Shown: positions 38,897 through 52,200 of the stretch, in pieces
Numbering within the stretch: the first letter of the stretch is position 1
Layout: every line of letters begins with the position of its first letter
The notes under the pieces: generated by a model
Databases searched by the model: none
The model's input: the letters and a program-made list of their open reading frames with translations, nothing else
Told to the model about the DNA's origin: nothing
Origin: Tetrahymena thermophila SB210
Taxonomy: Eukaryota; Ciliophora; Oligohymenophorea; Hymenostomatida; Tetrahymenidae
Direction of reading: 5' to 3'
Assembly: GCF_000189635.1 (NCBI RefSeq)
Contig: NW_002476559.1
Span: forward strand, 1,178,001-1,242,000
DNA: 64,000 bases
Made by a program: the position numbers and the translations under genes

Positions 38897-39520
38897 TCAA
38901 AATAAGATATTGAAACTTTCTAACGTAAGATTTTGGTGGTGGGAACAATATTTTGTTAATTCGTTTAGTACATTGTCAAACGAAACATTTTATTTTAGTT
39001 ATCTTAGAGTTTTATTTGAATTGACAAACTCGTTAAGACTACCATTAAGCTTTAATTTATCATCGATATCTTTATAGAAGGATTTCATTTAATTTTAATC
39101 GCAGTGAGCTTACTCCTTTTTAATGCTATTCATAAAAAGTTTGAGGAATTACTACTTTTTAGTTTCAAAATGTCTCTTAAATCTCTCATACCTAACATAT
39201 TCATATATTTATTTATATTGTAATTAATCTTTTTTATTTTCATTGTGTTTAGGGTTGTTTCTCATCAGATATTACCCTAAAAAGATACAGGGATTGAAAC
39301 GCTCTCTGACTTCTTCAGGCTTTTCCTTATGAGCTTCTACTTCTCTACTTAATCTCTCTAAACCTTCTAACAACACAGGAAATAATCTCTCAATTAAATA
39401 CAAATCAAAATTTTCTTTTTTTCCTTATAAAATGATTTCTTCTTTCTTAAAAACATCAAGAGCAACTTAAAAGTTGACGCTCTTTAAATCATTAGCAAAA
39501 TTATCCTAAATATCGTCCAT
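38897..39520 (-). CDS. Small protein with RFNPxxFLxQYLMRNNP motif, possibly ciliary
   Basis: Intronless minus-strand gene of 207 residues with start ATG at 39520 and TGA at 38899-38897. The N-terminal 80 residues are helical (DVFKKEEIILQ; LIERLFPVLLEGLERLSREV). A striking motif, RFNPCIFLGQYLMRNNPKH, follows near residue 85. The C-terminal half is a basic, charged helix (YVRYERFKRHFETKKQQFLK) and a less ordered tail. A segment of the form 'L.P.L..GLE.L...V ... NP..FL..YLMRNNP' occurs, as I recall, in some axonemal proteins such as EFCAB5-like proteins, and resembles Dpy-30/RIIa-type dimerisation motifs. I offer ciliary localisation only as a lead. Confidence 0.8.
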
Positions 39521-40559
39521 CTTAAAACTAACGCTAAGAATTTACTATCTCTTATAAACTAAATATTGTCTTTTCTTTTAATAAATAGGTATTTTCTTTG
39601 GTTTAATGTGAATTAAAAGAAATAATTAGCCAATCTTTTTTTGATTGCAATACTTTATATTTATTAAAAATAAGCTTTGAAAACTATTTGATTTTATTAA
39701 TGAATGCATATACAAAAAGATATTGATTGATGTTTTATAATCTAAACATATAAGTTATTTTTTTACAATGATCTATCAATCAATCAATCATTTCTAATTT
39801 AATTATTTATAAATAATAAAAACTTAAAAATTATTTATTTCTTTATTAAATTAATTGATTAATAATTAATTTACTGCTACTGATTTTTCAGTGAGTAAAT
39901 TACTAGCACAAATTTTATGTTAGCTAGAGAGCTGAATAAAACTCACTAATATGAGAATAAATATATATATGAAATTCCTACCATCAAAAGAAAATTTATA
40001 GTTATTACTGGAAAAAAGTTATCAAAAATAAAAACTAATCATTCATTCTTAATTTTTAATTGCTGTTTGTGTTAAATAATTTTGTTTTTTGTTTAGATTA
40101 TTTCTTGAATTTTAAAGAATAAATTTGTGAATAAATGCTTTTATATGTATTTATATGTATGATTTTATAAATTTGTATACGAATAATAATTAACACAATA
40201 AATTTGATATTTTTTTAAAATAAAATAATATTTTATTATATTTTAAATACTTTTTGTATTCAAACTAATGTAGGAGTGAAGGAAGGAGTTAGTTAGTGAT
40301 TTAGTTTTTTATTTATTTTGTTTAATGTTTTTTATTATATTGAAATAGTGAGTCAATTAATCATTGATTGAGTGATGTTTGTTTTTGTTTGGAAGAGTTA
40401 GTAATTTTTTTAGTAGTTTAAATTGGGTTATAGAGACCGTTTTTAAGCAGTCTTACTTATTTTTTTGTTTTCAACCAGAATAAAACCAGGAGTCTTGTAA
40501 TATCTAATTTATAAATAAATTTGAGTTATTATATATTTTGGTTATTAAGCATTTTAAAT
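39521..40559. other. Intergenic spacer
   Basis: About 1 kb of AT-rich DNA between two minus-strand genes. It should contain the kinase 3' UTR and the upstream region of the 207-residue gene. Nothing else is recognised. Confidence 0.55.
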
Positions 40560-43133
40560 TTAATTCAATATTAAATATTCATGAAATGAAAAATAAATAT
40601 TTATAAAATGATTAATTACTTCATAGCAGTCAGGTCTATCAGATGGATTGAATTTTAGGAGTTTCTTTAAGAGGTTAAGACACTTTTCGCTCACGTGATT
40701 AGGTGGATCATAAACGCAGTTTCTGATCTTTTTAAATAATTCATTGTCTGACATACCTCTAAAAGGGAATTTGCCACATAGTAATACATATAAAACAATG
40801 CCAAGAGCCCATATATCTGCTTTTTTACCACAATAGTCTACCTTAGAAACTATTTCTGGTGCCATATAAGTTGGAGTTCCACAGAATATCTTTAGCTTAA
40901 CAGCAGAGCAAATACTGAAGCCAAAATCAATGATCTTTATGTTTTTGTTTTACTCATCTACGAGAATGTTTTCGAGCTTGATATCTCTATGTTCAATGTT
41001 TCTCATGTGGCAATAATCTATACCACTGACCAACTAATGAAACATTATCTTTGCTTCTGACTCCGATACTCGTCTATCTACTCTCTTTTTGAGGTAACTA
41101 TTTAAATAAAATTATAATTTATTCATATAGAAAATCATTAAGGTAATTTAATAAAAATCTAATTTTGAAATGAATAAAATATATATAAATAAAAAATACG
41201 GGAAAGAAATTGATAATTTTTTATACAATTCAAAAGATTTTTATGAAAATAATATTTCATTTTTTAAATTATTTAAAATAAAATATAAATTAATTGAATA
41301 AAAAAATAAATGATTATAATACCTATGCAGTGATAGCTTAGACAGACACTCCATGACTAAAACAATCTATTAAAAAATAAATTTAATTTATTAATTTTCA
41401 CTAATTATAAAATATTGATTAATAAATTAATTAATTTATACGGTATTCTTGTCTTAGAAGGCATAAGGCATTTTGATAATATTAGGATGAGATAATCTTT
41501 TCAAGATAGAAATTTCTCTCTTTACATTTCTCATCTTATTTGGGTCAGTTAAAGTAAATTTTTGATATATCTTAAGAGCATACGTTTCTCCGCTGTTCTT
41601 ATCTACAGCAAGCTTTACAGTTGCATAAGCACCTTTTAAAAAATAAATATATGAATTATAATAATAGAAATTTAATTAAAATTTAATTAAATTCTGATTA
41701 GCAGCAATTTCTTTCATCAGCTCATTTTTAATTTAAAAACTTTTTAAAAACAGCCACTAGTCAATTTTTATATTAAAGCTCAAAATTTAATTTTTACCTT
41801 TTCCAAGCTCGCCTTCTAATCTGAATTGCTGAATATTTACGTTGGTATCAAAGAGGTCGTTTTATTAGCAGCTATTCTACTAGCTGAAAGTGTTATGATT
41901 GTTATTATTTCCATGAGGTGACTGAATTCCAGCGCTATCAGGAGCCATATGGCGTGCTTAAGGTAATTGAATGTTAAAGTTTTATGCTGTAGCATTTTAA
42001 TTTATCAAATTTTTCTTAGCAGGAGTATTTGCTGTGTAAGGTCTATATTGTGGTTATGCCTTTTCATATTCATAAGTTTGTTGCTCATTTTGAGCTTTCT
42101 TAAAATTATTTTTCATGCTATTGATGAAATTATTTTGATTATCCTCTTATTTTGTGCTTAACTTGTTATTTTAGAATGGACTGTTAATCAAACTCTGAAT
42201 TTTGTTCTATTGCTACTGTTATTGCATGTTAATATTTTTTTATTTAAGCACAGTGTCTTCTGTTTTAACAGGAGTCTTTAGGTTAATTTAAGGTGTTTCT
42301 TAATTGTTAACACTTTTCTCACGAACTTTTTTTTCTGTGCTTAATTCCTCATTTTAATTTTTACTCTGTATGTTTATCAGTTTTTTAACAGGAGTTTGAA
42401 ACTATCTGGGATTCGTAGTGTAATTATTTACGTTCCCGAAATTATTTTAGTTTGAGTCATATGCATTGTTGTTAAATTAAATATTATTATCTCTATTACT
42501 AGCACTGTTGCTTCTTTTTGGATACAGGTTAGCATTTATATTCTTGATTTTGTTTTAATTTGTAAAAGGTTTCAGCTTTCCATTTTTGTCAGATGACAAA
42601 TCAACAGTTACTTCTTTAGGCTCTTAAGCATATTTAATAGAAGCGATATATTCGTGCTACTTCTTACCAAGGAGAGTATTTTTCTTTTCAGAAGAGGATT
42701 TATTATTCTAACTAGTGATAGTAATTATGTTTTCATTAATTTAATAAGTTTTATGTTTAGAATCATTTCTTCTATGCTAAATATTTATTTTTAAAGATAA
42801 TTATTTATTTATTTAGTTAAGATTTGTAAATAAAAATCAATAAATTCATCAATAAATAAATAATCAATTAATAAAATATATTATTTTTGTATGACTAACT
42901 AAATAATTTGTATTTTAATGATAATTTACTGGTGTCTGTTCGATTTGGCTGCTTGAGGATATTGTAGTGCAATATGAATTGACAATTTTCTGTTTGTTTT
43001 GTAATAATTTGATCTCTAAATGATCACTTCTCTCTCTTTTGTGATTTAAGATACTTTGTACTTTTTCTTAAATTTTGTCCACTCTTTTAAGAGAAGCAGT
43101 ATTTCCAGCTTTTTTATAAATAATATTATTCAT
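40560..43133 (-). CDS. CAMK-type (SNF1/MARK-like) serine/threonine protein kinase
   Basis: 651 residues, exons 43133-42930, 42776-41798, 41632-41442, 41366-41323 and 41097-40560. Residues 1-380 are disordered and Gln/Asn-rich, with several Thr-Pro sites (QTPVKK, ETPQ, KTPVK, NTPAKK). The kinase domain runs from about 383 to 640. It has the Gly-rich loop LEGELGKGAYATV, the ATP-binding lysine in YALKIY, the alpha-C glutamate in KREISIL, catalytic HRDIKLENI, DFG, CGTPTYMAPE, DIWALGIVLYVLLCGKFPF and the terminal RPDCYEVI. All catalytic residues are present, so it should be active. The activation loop has KLKIFCG where AMPK and MARK kinases have the LKB1-target threonine two residues before Cys; here it is Ile. 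There is no UBA, KA1 or other C-terminal domain. The gene after it on the minus strand starts 1 kb away; the gene before it ends 164 bases upstream. Confidence 0.93.
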
Positions 43134-43297
43134 TAAATGATTGATATAGATTAATATATCTTTCAAGTAAATTTTCTTTCATTAATTTCAATTTTTTTCT
43201 ATCAAAATATTGACTAAAATATGAATGAAATAGCGAGTAATAAGTAATTATATCAATAGTCTTAGCTTAAATTTCATCTAAAATTCATAATTTTTAC

Positions 43298-44136
43298 TCA
43301 TCTCAATTTAATATATGCTAAAATATTTTCTTTTTTAACTCCAAACCATTTTTGAAATTAATCTTCAAACACAAATTTTTGTATTTTTGGCATTTCAAAC
43401 ACATTCATTAAAATGAAATTAAAAAATTATGTTTACTGTAAACTATTTTTTTGACTACTGGCTCGTGATATAGTTTGTTTCCTGAATGAGCTCCTACTGA
43501 TGAAAAGTCATTGAATGTTTTTTAAGTTTTTTATTTCAAAGCTATATTTTGAATGTGCCCTTAATCATATTATGGAACTTCTTCAGGATCAACGAAATCG
43601 TCTAAATTGATTTGTTAACCGCCGTCTAAACTGCCCTATGATTCCCAAGGGTTAATTTTATGATTCGAATTGATGTCATTAACTCTTGCTGAAAACATAT
43701 AATTTGAATTCTAAGCTTGCTTATTTGCATAAGTTCCAGGACTACTTTAATAAAAGTGCTACTATTGTATTGGTTGATTCTACATAGATTCTTGTTTGCG
43801 TTAGTATGCCTAACATATAATCGATTCTATTTCATGATCATCACCCCTAATTTCTTATTTTCTAATATTCAATTTTATAATTAATTAACTTGCTAGTCTT
43901 TTTAATGTAATTGCTTACGAAAAATGGAAGTCGTGAATACTATTACTCCCTCTATACTTTGAAGATTCTGATTATCTGTAATTTTGAGCTAAATAAACTA
44001 TTTTAACAATAATTGCTTTAAAATACCATCACAAACAATAAATTAAAGCTTTAGCTAATAGATACAACAAATAAATGATTATATTACTTGGTTGCTAATG
44101 CTAATTCTCTTGATTTATAATTTAAATGTTTTACAT
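43298..44136 (-). CDS. Small hypothetical protein, 4 exons
   Basis: 202 residues from exons 44136-44088, 43988-43919, 43861-43437 and 43362-43298; all junctions are in phase and the sum is divisible by three. The start is the first ATG of the open frame. The N-terminal half is Gln/Asn/Ser-rich. The middle contains NPWESQGSLDGG, then acidic INLDDFVDPEEVPQYD. The basic C-terminus reads HEPVVKKIVYNQFQKWFGVK. I recognise no domain. Reading through the last intron would give a shorter C-terminus (ending near 43405); the spliced end is preferred because of the good GTAAAC donor and the conserved-looking WFGV tail. It lies 164 bases upstream of the kinase gene on the same strand. Confidence 0.65.
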
Positions 44137-45676
44137 TTTTGACTATCTATCTTATTTCTTATTTTTTGTTTTCTACTTTACTTTAATTCCTTTTGAAATA
44201 TAAGAGTGCTAAAATGTTATTCTTTAATAATTTTTACTAAGCCCTAATAAAAAAATAAAAATAATAAGCAAGCCTCATCGATCATCTTTTAATTAATACA
44301 AAAGAAAATAAATAAATAAGCTATTTTTGTGGTAACTCTTTAATTAATTTAATAGGAAACTCCTTTAGTATCATTAAATAATTAAAGATAAAAACACATT
44401 AAAAATTAAATTACACTTGATATTTCTATTTAGATTAAATGTTAGTCATAATTATATATTAAATAGATTTTAAATATTCTCCGCTTGTTGCAATTGATTA
44501 AAATTTATTTTCAATCAACAGTATCACAAATGCAAACAAACAAATAAATACCTTCAATTTTATTTATCAATAAAGGTAATATCAATTTGAAAAACATTTG
44601 TTCAGTAATTTAATTATTTTTACATTAAATCTAAATCAACAAAGAATGCAATTATTAACAAATATATAATTTGTCCTCTGCCAAAGACATTTAATTAAAT
44701 AAATAAATAAATCAAGGTAGAAAATAATTCCTTTAGTTAAATAAAATTTATATGTTTATATCTCAGTAATACTTATTGCTAATCTAATTTTTTTCTAATA
44801 GTCCTTTTAAAAATGTAATATTATTGAGTCTTCTTTCTATTAAGGTCACATTTAATCAATGTAAAAATAATAAATAATGCAATTAAATTGTAAAAATTAT
44901 TTATATTTTGTCTATTTAGATATTTGTAAAACTTGAAGTATATATAGCAAGCTTTTTTTCTTTAAAAAATATTAAAAACAATAAAACTGTTATTAAATAA
45001 ACTGAGTTATATTAAAAGCATTTTTATTGAATCAAAAATCTTTGAATTATTTTAAAATTTTATTATTTTTAGAGAAATTAGAATTAAAATTAATATGATT
45101 ATATTAAATAAGTATTGGCAAAGTAACTCTCTCAAAATAATCCTGCTTTAAAATGAAATAATTTAAAAAAAGATAATTTTTACTATTTTTGGAGTAGGGT
45201 TGAAATTAATTGATAAAAAAGAATGTTTTGAAATAATCATTCTTAAAAATAAACAAATACTTTCCATTAAAAATATAATTGTTTGTTGTAAATAGTTATG
45301 AATATGAAAAAAATATATAATTTATACCAAATATTTTATGGTAGGTTAGAATTTAAAGTTAATATTTGCTTGCATGATTATATAACAGATAACATAGAGA
45401 AAACTCAAACACTTAAATCTTTTTCTTTTATGAATTTTAAAATAAAAAATTAAATTAATCTGAATGTTTAATTTTTATTAGTAAATTGATAAGAAGATAG
45501 ATAGATAGATATATGGATAATATGCTAATTTTTGATTATACAAAAGAAATATTTACAATACTTTAAAATAAATTTATTTATTATTATAAACGAGAGTTAT
45601 TATAATTATTAGACTAATTAATGTACATTTTTAATGATTGTTATTTTTACTTCTTTAATTATTAAATTTCTTTTAT
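44137..45676. other. Intergenic spacer
   Basis: About 1.5 kb of AT-rich DNA between two minus-strand genes, upstream of the 202-residue gene. A short GATA run (about 45497-45512) is the only simple repeat. No coding sequence is supported. Confidence 0.55.
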
Positions 45677-48086
45677 TCAATTATATAAAGCCAATTAGAA
45701 CTTAGGCACTTTTTTATGGCATTAAGTGCAAGGTGATAGAGAGTTAATTGGTAAATTTTAGTAAGAAGAGTTGTTAATTAAAAGGGTTGTTGATTGCGAT
45801 TTTTTGATATCTTCTTGCTTTAATTATTATTACAAGATTTCTTTCTATTAAATTTAATCTTTAAGCACATTACAGAAATTTTGTTTTTTTATATTTTCTA
45901 TTCTTCTCGAATTAAGTTTTTGCAGATGATCTTCATTTTCGATGTTTTAGAATTTTTGGCGAACTTCTTTTTCCTCCTTCTTTTTTTCTTCCTATTTTCA
46001 ATTTATATAAATAATTTTATGCAATAAATTTTATTTATTAAATTTACTTTTGCTTAGATTAATATTTGTTCTTTTTGTTTAATGAAGCTTTCGTAATCTT
46101 ATTTCTTCTTTTGCTTGATTTGTCTTAATAGTTCCTTCTCCTAATATATTCAAAAAAGTAATATTATACCTTTCAATAAAAGCTAATTCATCAAAACCAT
46201 TAAATATTCAAAATAAAGTAATCATTCTAATTACAAAATTTACTAAATTCTTTATTATAAATTAAATTTATTATGATTGTTTGTTTGTTTATTGAGGATT
46301 TTTCTGCAAATAAAAAAATGTCTAGAAATAATTTTATTGAAATTTATAATAAAATAGACAAAAATTTGGATTTTTATGAATCAAAAAAACCTATAATCAA
46401 GCTTAGGTTTTTTTTAGCATTTATTCTTTATTTTCAATACAATTTTATTTGAGCTGAATAACCTAAAAAAATAAGAATTAAAATTTTTACCTGCTCAGAA
46501 TACTTTGAAACTTGCTCTTATATTTTTTTATAGAAAAGCTATTCTTAATCTTTTTGTTTATATTTTTGCATGTCTTGCTCGATCTGCTAATTGAGCAGTT
46601 GTTCTCTATATTCTACAACAGTTGGAACAAATTTATTTTACATGCGAGTTCTTTCATATTGTACTTTTGCTTGGAGTTGTTAGTTCCTCTCACTTTCCTA
46701 TCTTTGCTTTTCAATTTAATTCTTTCTCTATATTTCCTTTTATTCTATTTGTTCTTTTAATTACTATGAATACATTTTAATTTTTTAGATTTTCTAATTC
46801 TTTATTCTCTCCAATTCCATTTACTTTTCTTATTCGAATTATTTATTCATTTTCTGATTATATATAATATTTTCTTATATTTTATCTTACTTTTTCTATT
46901 TATCTTCTTCGTTTTTTATCTTTACATATTCACCATATTACCTTCTTACTTATTCCTATTTTTATTTCGTTAACTCCTTAAATCTTATTTATTCATCATT
47001 GTATTTCTAGTTTATAGACTTTTAATCCAAATAATCTTTTTCTTTTTCTTCTTTTTTCCTTTACTATTTCTAATCCATCATTTTTAAATTAATGCACTGA
47101 TCACAACACTCTTTAAGAGGAGTAAAGCTTTATCTATATTTAGCATAGGCTGTTGGAGTCAAACTCCTATTTTGGCGCACATCTCCTGTGCTGTTGTGGT
47201 TTTCATATCTTTTAGGAGTAGCTGTTTAATGCTATAGCTAGTCGTTAAGATATCTTTACATAGTATTTGGAGTCATGCTTCTTTCATAGCCTCCTCCACC
47301 ATTCACTTATCTATTATTCGAAGAATCCCTCACTCTATTTGGAGTTTGAGGCTATGAATACTCTTGTTATCTTCCATTCCTAGTTGAGAAATTTTAAAGT
47401 TACGAGTTGTAGTTTTCATCATCATCTCTTTTGTTTATATTTATAAAGCTACTGTTTTTTTTCAAAGGAGTTGAGACTTAATCCACAAACGCAGATACGT
47501 TATTAGATTATTCATTAGTACCAACTTTGAAATTTTGATCTAAATTTATATTGCTCGCACTTTTATGCATGGATCTGTCTTGAATTTTATCTAAATAGAA
47601 CTTCATAGTCTCTTGATTATTATTCAAGCAACTTTAAGAAAAATCTGTAACAGTGTTGGAAAAATTATATTTTTTAAGAGGACGTTTTGTTTCAGCTTAA
47701 ATCATCATTCCAGCTTGGAAATGATCTCTAATATGTTCTCTTGTATTATCAAATTACCTCTTTCTTCTAGGTGTTTTGGATCTTTCGGGAGTAGCTTTCT
47801 AAACTGGCGTATTAGACCTATCTTAATTGCTAATATGCTCATTTTGCTAATTTATAGGGCTTTTAGGCCTTCCGCTATGGTCTAACTAACCACTCTTTAT
47901 ATCAACATTATTTAGCTTATAATCATAAAATACGCTGGAAGAAATTAAAGTTGGATTAGTATATTCTTTTGATTTCTTTCCATTTGTGTATGGCGAATGA
48001 AATATTGTTGAAGGGTCTTTATTAGGAGTTTCTAAATTAGTGTAAATAACCCTTCTTTAAGTCGGAACAGGAGACCTACTGCTCAT
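45677..48086 (-). CDS. Coiled-coil protein with Thr-Pro repeats and two CxxC motifs
   Basis: 667 residues from exons 48086-46491, 46140-46048 and 45991-45677, all in phase. Residues 1-320 are disordered and basic, with at least ten (S/T)P sites, many as TP followed by K or R (ATPER, KTPRR, STPLK, ATPKR, FTPLK), the pattern favoured by cyclin-dependent or MAP kinases. A cysteine cluster, CCDQC, sits near 326-330. From about 335 to 620 is an almost continuous Gln/Lys/Glu-rich coiled coil, with one non-helical break at RMQNKFVPTVVEYREQ. The C-terminus ends with CTQCHKK near 651. The two CxxC motifs at the ends of the coil could bind zinc together or in a dimer. The form suggests a cytoskeletal or basal-body structural protein; no family is recognised. 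Confidence 0.82.
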
Positions 48087-49241
48087 AATTACTCTCTTCC
48101 TATTAAAAATTAATTAGTATTTTATTTTGTATGCTGTTTATATGATTAAATATTATTTCAATCAATATCTCTCAATTTGTGGAATAAATCTATAATATTA
48201 CGCGAATTTTTGTCAAATTAAAAAATATTAGTTTAATCGACCAATAATTTTTATTTTTTAAAATTAAATTTGTTATTTAGTAAAATTGATGATTGCTTAG
48301 CATTTTATTAACCGATAAGTAACTACTCTATTTATTTTATTATTATATTCTTATTTCCAAAACCAAATTTATATTCAAATTTATTTTTTTTACTAATTTA
48401 TTTATAAACCTTCTATTCACTGAAATAAATAAATAAAAATATATTTTTTGTAAATTTTCTTATTAAACTGATAGTTCATTTGTAACCCAGCTCACTAAAG
48501 CAAATGAAATAATTTCATTTCATAAAACTTTCCTCATTTCAAATTTGAAAAATGTTTTATATTAAAAAAATTTATTTTAAATTTATTAAATATAATCTAA
48601 CTTACTAATTACTTGAACAAGAAATTATTTAAAAATTTCTTATACTAATTTACTAATAAGAATATTTAACTTATTTAAATAATTTTTATTTTAAAAAAAT
48701 TAGTAATTGTTAAAATGAATCTATTAAATATTTTAAATATTAAAAAATATTCCTAATTAAATTTATTTTATAATATTTATTTTAAGTATGGATAAATTTT
48801 TTTTGCAATCATAAAATCCATCCTATAATTTTTATATCAAAATTTGCGTTTTAAATTTTCAAAAATGGATCTTAAATAAACCACCAACAAATCATATAAT
48901 TTTAATTAAAAAATAAATACATTACTATATAATAAAATAAAATAATAATTATCTAAAAAGTTAATAATTTCTTCTTTAGTATTATTTTACAAAAATATTT
49001 TGATTGAAACAAATGCAGGAAAATAATTTAAGAATATTTCTCATTTTTGATAGATTTAAAATGCTCGGAATTAACAAAAAGAAACTAAAGATGTGCTAAC
49101 TTAATTTACAATAAATAAATCAAATTAAAGAATTTTAAATATTAAATAAAATATAATTTATACTTTAATCATTTAATTATAAAGAAATATTAAACTATTT
49201 TAAATTTAATATGTTAAAAATATCAGATTTATAGTTAGAGT
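48087..49241. other. Intergenic spacer
   Basis: About 1.2 kb of extremely AT-rich DNA between two minus-strand genes. It holds the promoter of the coiled-coil gene and the 3' UTR of the giant gene. No motif is recognised. Confidence 0.55.
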
Positions 49242-52200
49242 TCAAATATTTTCTGAATGAATAATAGATTGAGTTTCAGTAACTGCATTAGAAACCTCTT
49301 CTTCTTAAAGTTTATCTTTTTTATCTTCTTAAGATCCAGCAGCACCACCCGCTGCTACCATTGGAATGATTGAGTTAATAATGGAACCAAATGTTCCTCC
49401 TACTGCAAAAGCCTTTATACCTAGGAAAATGAAAACAAATAGAAGGATAAGAATTACGATGAGCGTACCAAGAGCTAAAACTAATAAAGCAGGAGATATG
49501 CCTAGTTTTTCAAGAGACATCGAAGTCTTCTTATCATTGACATACTTAAATGCTTTTTCAAATTCTTCTACATTTAATGTCAAATCATCTGTTTTTTCTA
49601 CATTACCTAGTTTTTATTTTTTGTTTTTTATACTTGCAAAAATTTCATTTACTCTATGTCTACTTAATTCCATACCTTTTATTAGATAAAATAATATTTT
49701 AGAAAAAAATTAAAAACTTTTTTTAAGTTACCTAATCTTCTTACAAATGATTGGAACTCATCAATAGAAATAGTTCCATTGTTATCTCCCTCTGCATCAA
49801 CTGCAATAAATACATCCCTTATATTTGCCTATTTTTTATTTTTACATCAAAATATATTTTGAATAATCAATCAATTTATTTACTTTCCCATCTTAAAGTT
49901 TCTTCACAATTTCTTTAATTTTATCAGGCTAACCCTATGCTCCACTTCCAGCAATAGATTTATCTTTTTAATTAAAAATAGGCATATCTACGACTTAATT
50001 GTAAGCTCTTTGAATCAAGGCAATTTTATTCTCATCTACAATTTCAAACTTCTTTAATATACTAAACACTCGTTAATGGTCTCCAGTAAGAACGGCTATA
50101 ACATCTTCAATTATACTAACATCTATATTTCCTTTACTGGAATATTTAATTAACTTAAGGACTTCCTTTACCAAATCACTGTCATTAATTGATTAAGAAG
50201 GTCTATCTAAAATTGACTACAGTATGGATGTTATTGTATTTATCATCTTATCAATTTACTCTAAGCTTTCTCCAGTCTTAGGAGACCCAAAGAAGAACTC
50301 CGATAAATCAGGATTTTCAAAGGCTATTTTAAGGAGCATCTGTTTTGTTAAAATAAATCAATCAAATGAATAAAATTTTAAGTTAAAAAAATTAAAAATA
50401 AATAAATGAATCAATTGAAATAATTTAAAATTGTAAAAAATAAAAACTTTACAACTAAACAGTTTTATTTATCTTTAAATTTAGCGTTATCCTTTATACT
50501 CTAGTTAGTAATAAGGTAAAAAACAGCATAAATTATGTTCACAATTTCTTCACTTACTTGAAGCAAATCTTTAGCAACAGCAACAAGCAATTCATCTACT
50601 TTATTTAAGATATCTTTTTTTTATTCCATACTTATTTTAGAACCCTTCATTGTAAAAAATGAAATGGTGAATATTATATCAAGAACTTTGTTGAAAATAT
50701 TAGCATATTTTTCATTTTCTTTTAAGATAACATTTATGAAAGAGTTTTAATTTTTAATACAACTATTGAGATAGCTTGTAATAGGTTCAGCATTTTAACT
50801 ATGAATTGCTTATAGTCCTTTAAAGTAAAGGTTAGAGAGATATTCGATTAGTGGATGAACCTTTTCTATTTCCTTTAAAAAGTTTCCATTTAAGAAATTA
50901 AGTAGGAAATAGACATCTTTACAATTTTCTATTAAAAAAATAATTTTTTAAATTTACCAATAAGTTCAAAACAAAAAAAATACCAAATTTCATAAGTTGT
51001 TTCTTTTTAAAAGTATGTTCATCATCTAAAGTTTTTTATTCTTTTCCCTAGAAAATAGATTGAATTTTAGAAGCTTACTTTCCTAAAGTTATTATTAAAT
51101 TTTCATAAGACTAATAGATCATATAAATCGAGTTGCTTTCATAAGATATTTGCCTCGTAAATATTTCAGTGTCTAAATTTCTTAATTTTATGCTATTTTT
51201 ATTTACAAATAATCAATAAAATTTATTATTTTTGAAAAATAATTTAAAAATTTACCCATTTAAAATTTAATAGAGATAGCTATCTTTGTAATTAGTGTCA
51301 TTAAAAAAACTTTTATCTGGTTATTACTGTACTTAAATATTTGTTAGTTTTTTTTCTTTTTTCTTTGCAAGTTCTCTACCTGTTTTATCTAAAATTACAG
51401 CTGGTAGTATTGCTAAATATTCAATATAATTATATAGAAAATCAATTTAATTTTAAAGTTCTTTGAATTTGAAAGGTTAGTCTATAAACATATCAAGATT
51501 CTTTTATACAAAGTCCCATTTAATATGAGAAATATTCTTCCATAAGTAAATCGATTAGAGGATATATGGTATCTGCTTGCTTTTATACATTAAACAGTTT
51601 TTGTCCTCATAATTTTTTTACTATTCAAAATATTTTTTTTAATTATTGAATAATTTATTTTTACTATATTAAAGAATATTTACTCTTAATGCCCTCTATG
51701 CTTCTTTCTTAAGTGAGTTGTATTCATTAAAAATTATATTTTGATTTTGCTATTCTTAGTCTTTTAATTTTGTATCTAATTAATTCTATTTAATGAATTC
51801 ATCTATTTTATTTGTCAATTTTTCTTCTTCTTATTCTTCCTTCAAATCAGAGCTCCACTCTTCCTCAGTTTTATTTAAACAATTTAAAATGTGGACTATA
51901 GAGTTATTAGATAAGCTTAATAGTAAGTGAAGATACTTTGCTTCAATAAAATTTTATTCATTTTATTTTTCCAAAAAATGCTAATCTTTTTATATTTAAG
52001 AAATGGATTGATAATTTAATTTTTAATTTTCAGCCTAATCCTCTTATTCCTTATTTGATTTTGAGAATAAGCTACCTCCTGCACTGATCATGTTACTTAC
52101 CTAAACAAATTTTTATGTTTTATAAATTAAATAAATAAATTAATTAGTAAAAATTTACTTTTGTGAAACTTATTAAATCACTTAAATTCTCAGATTAAAT

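Noticed and set aside
38883-39077. Plus-strand frame of 64 codons
   Set aside because: Overlaps the C-terminus of the 207-residue minus-strand gene in antisense; the minus frame is much longer and has a clear motif.
46512-46760. Plus-strand hydrophobic frame
   Set aside because: Antisense shadow of the Gln/Lys-rich coiled coil on the minus strand, which reads as Leu/Phe-rich in reverse.
47613-47885. Plus-strand frame of 90 codons
   Set aside because: Antisense shadow of the Thr-Pro-rich N-terminus of the coiled-coil gene.
13300-49241. tRNA genes, telomeric repeats, chromosome breakage sequence, CRISPR or bacterial elements in the spacers
   Set aside because: No T-arm-like motifs, C4A2 repeats, breakage consensus or repeat-spacer arrays were found by reading the spacers.
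49366-49689. Plus-strand frame of 107 codons
   Set aside because: Antisense to the C-terminal anchor and EF-hand of the giant minus-strand gene.
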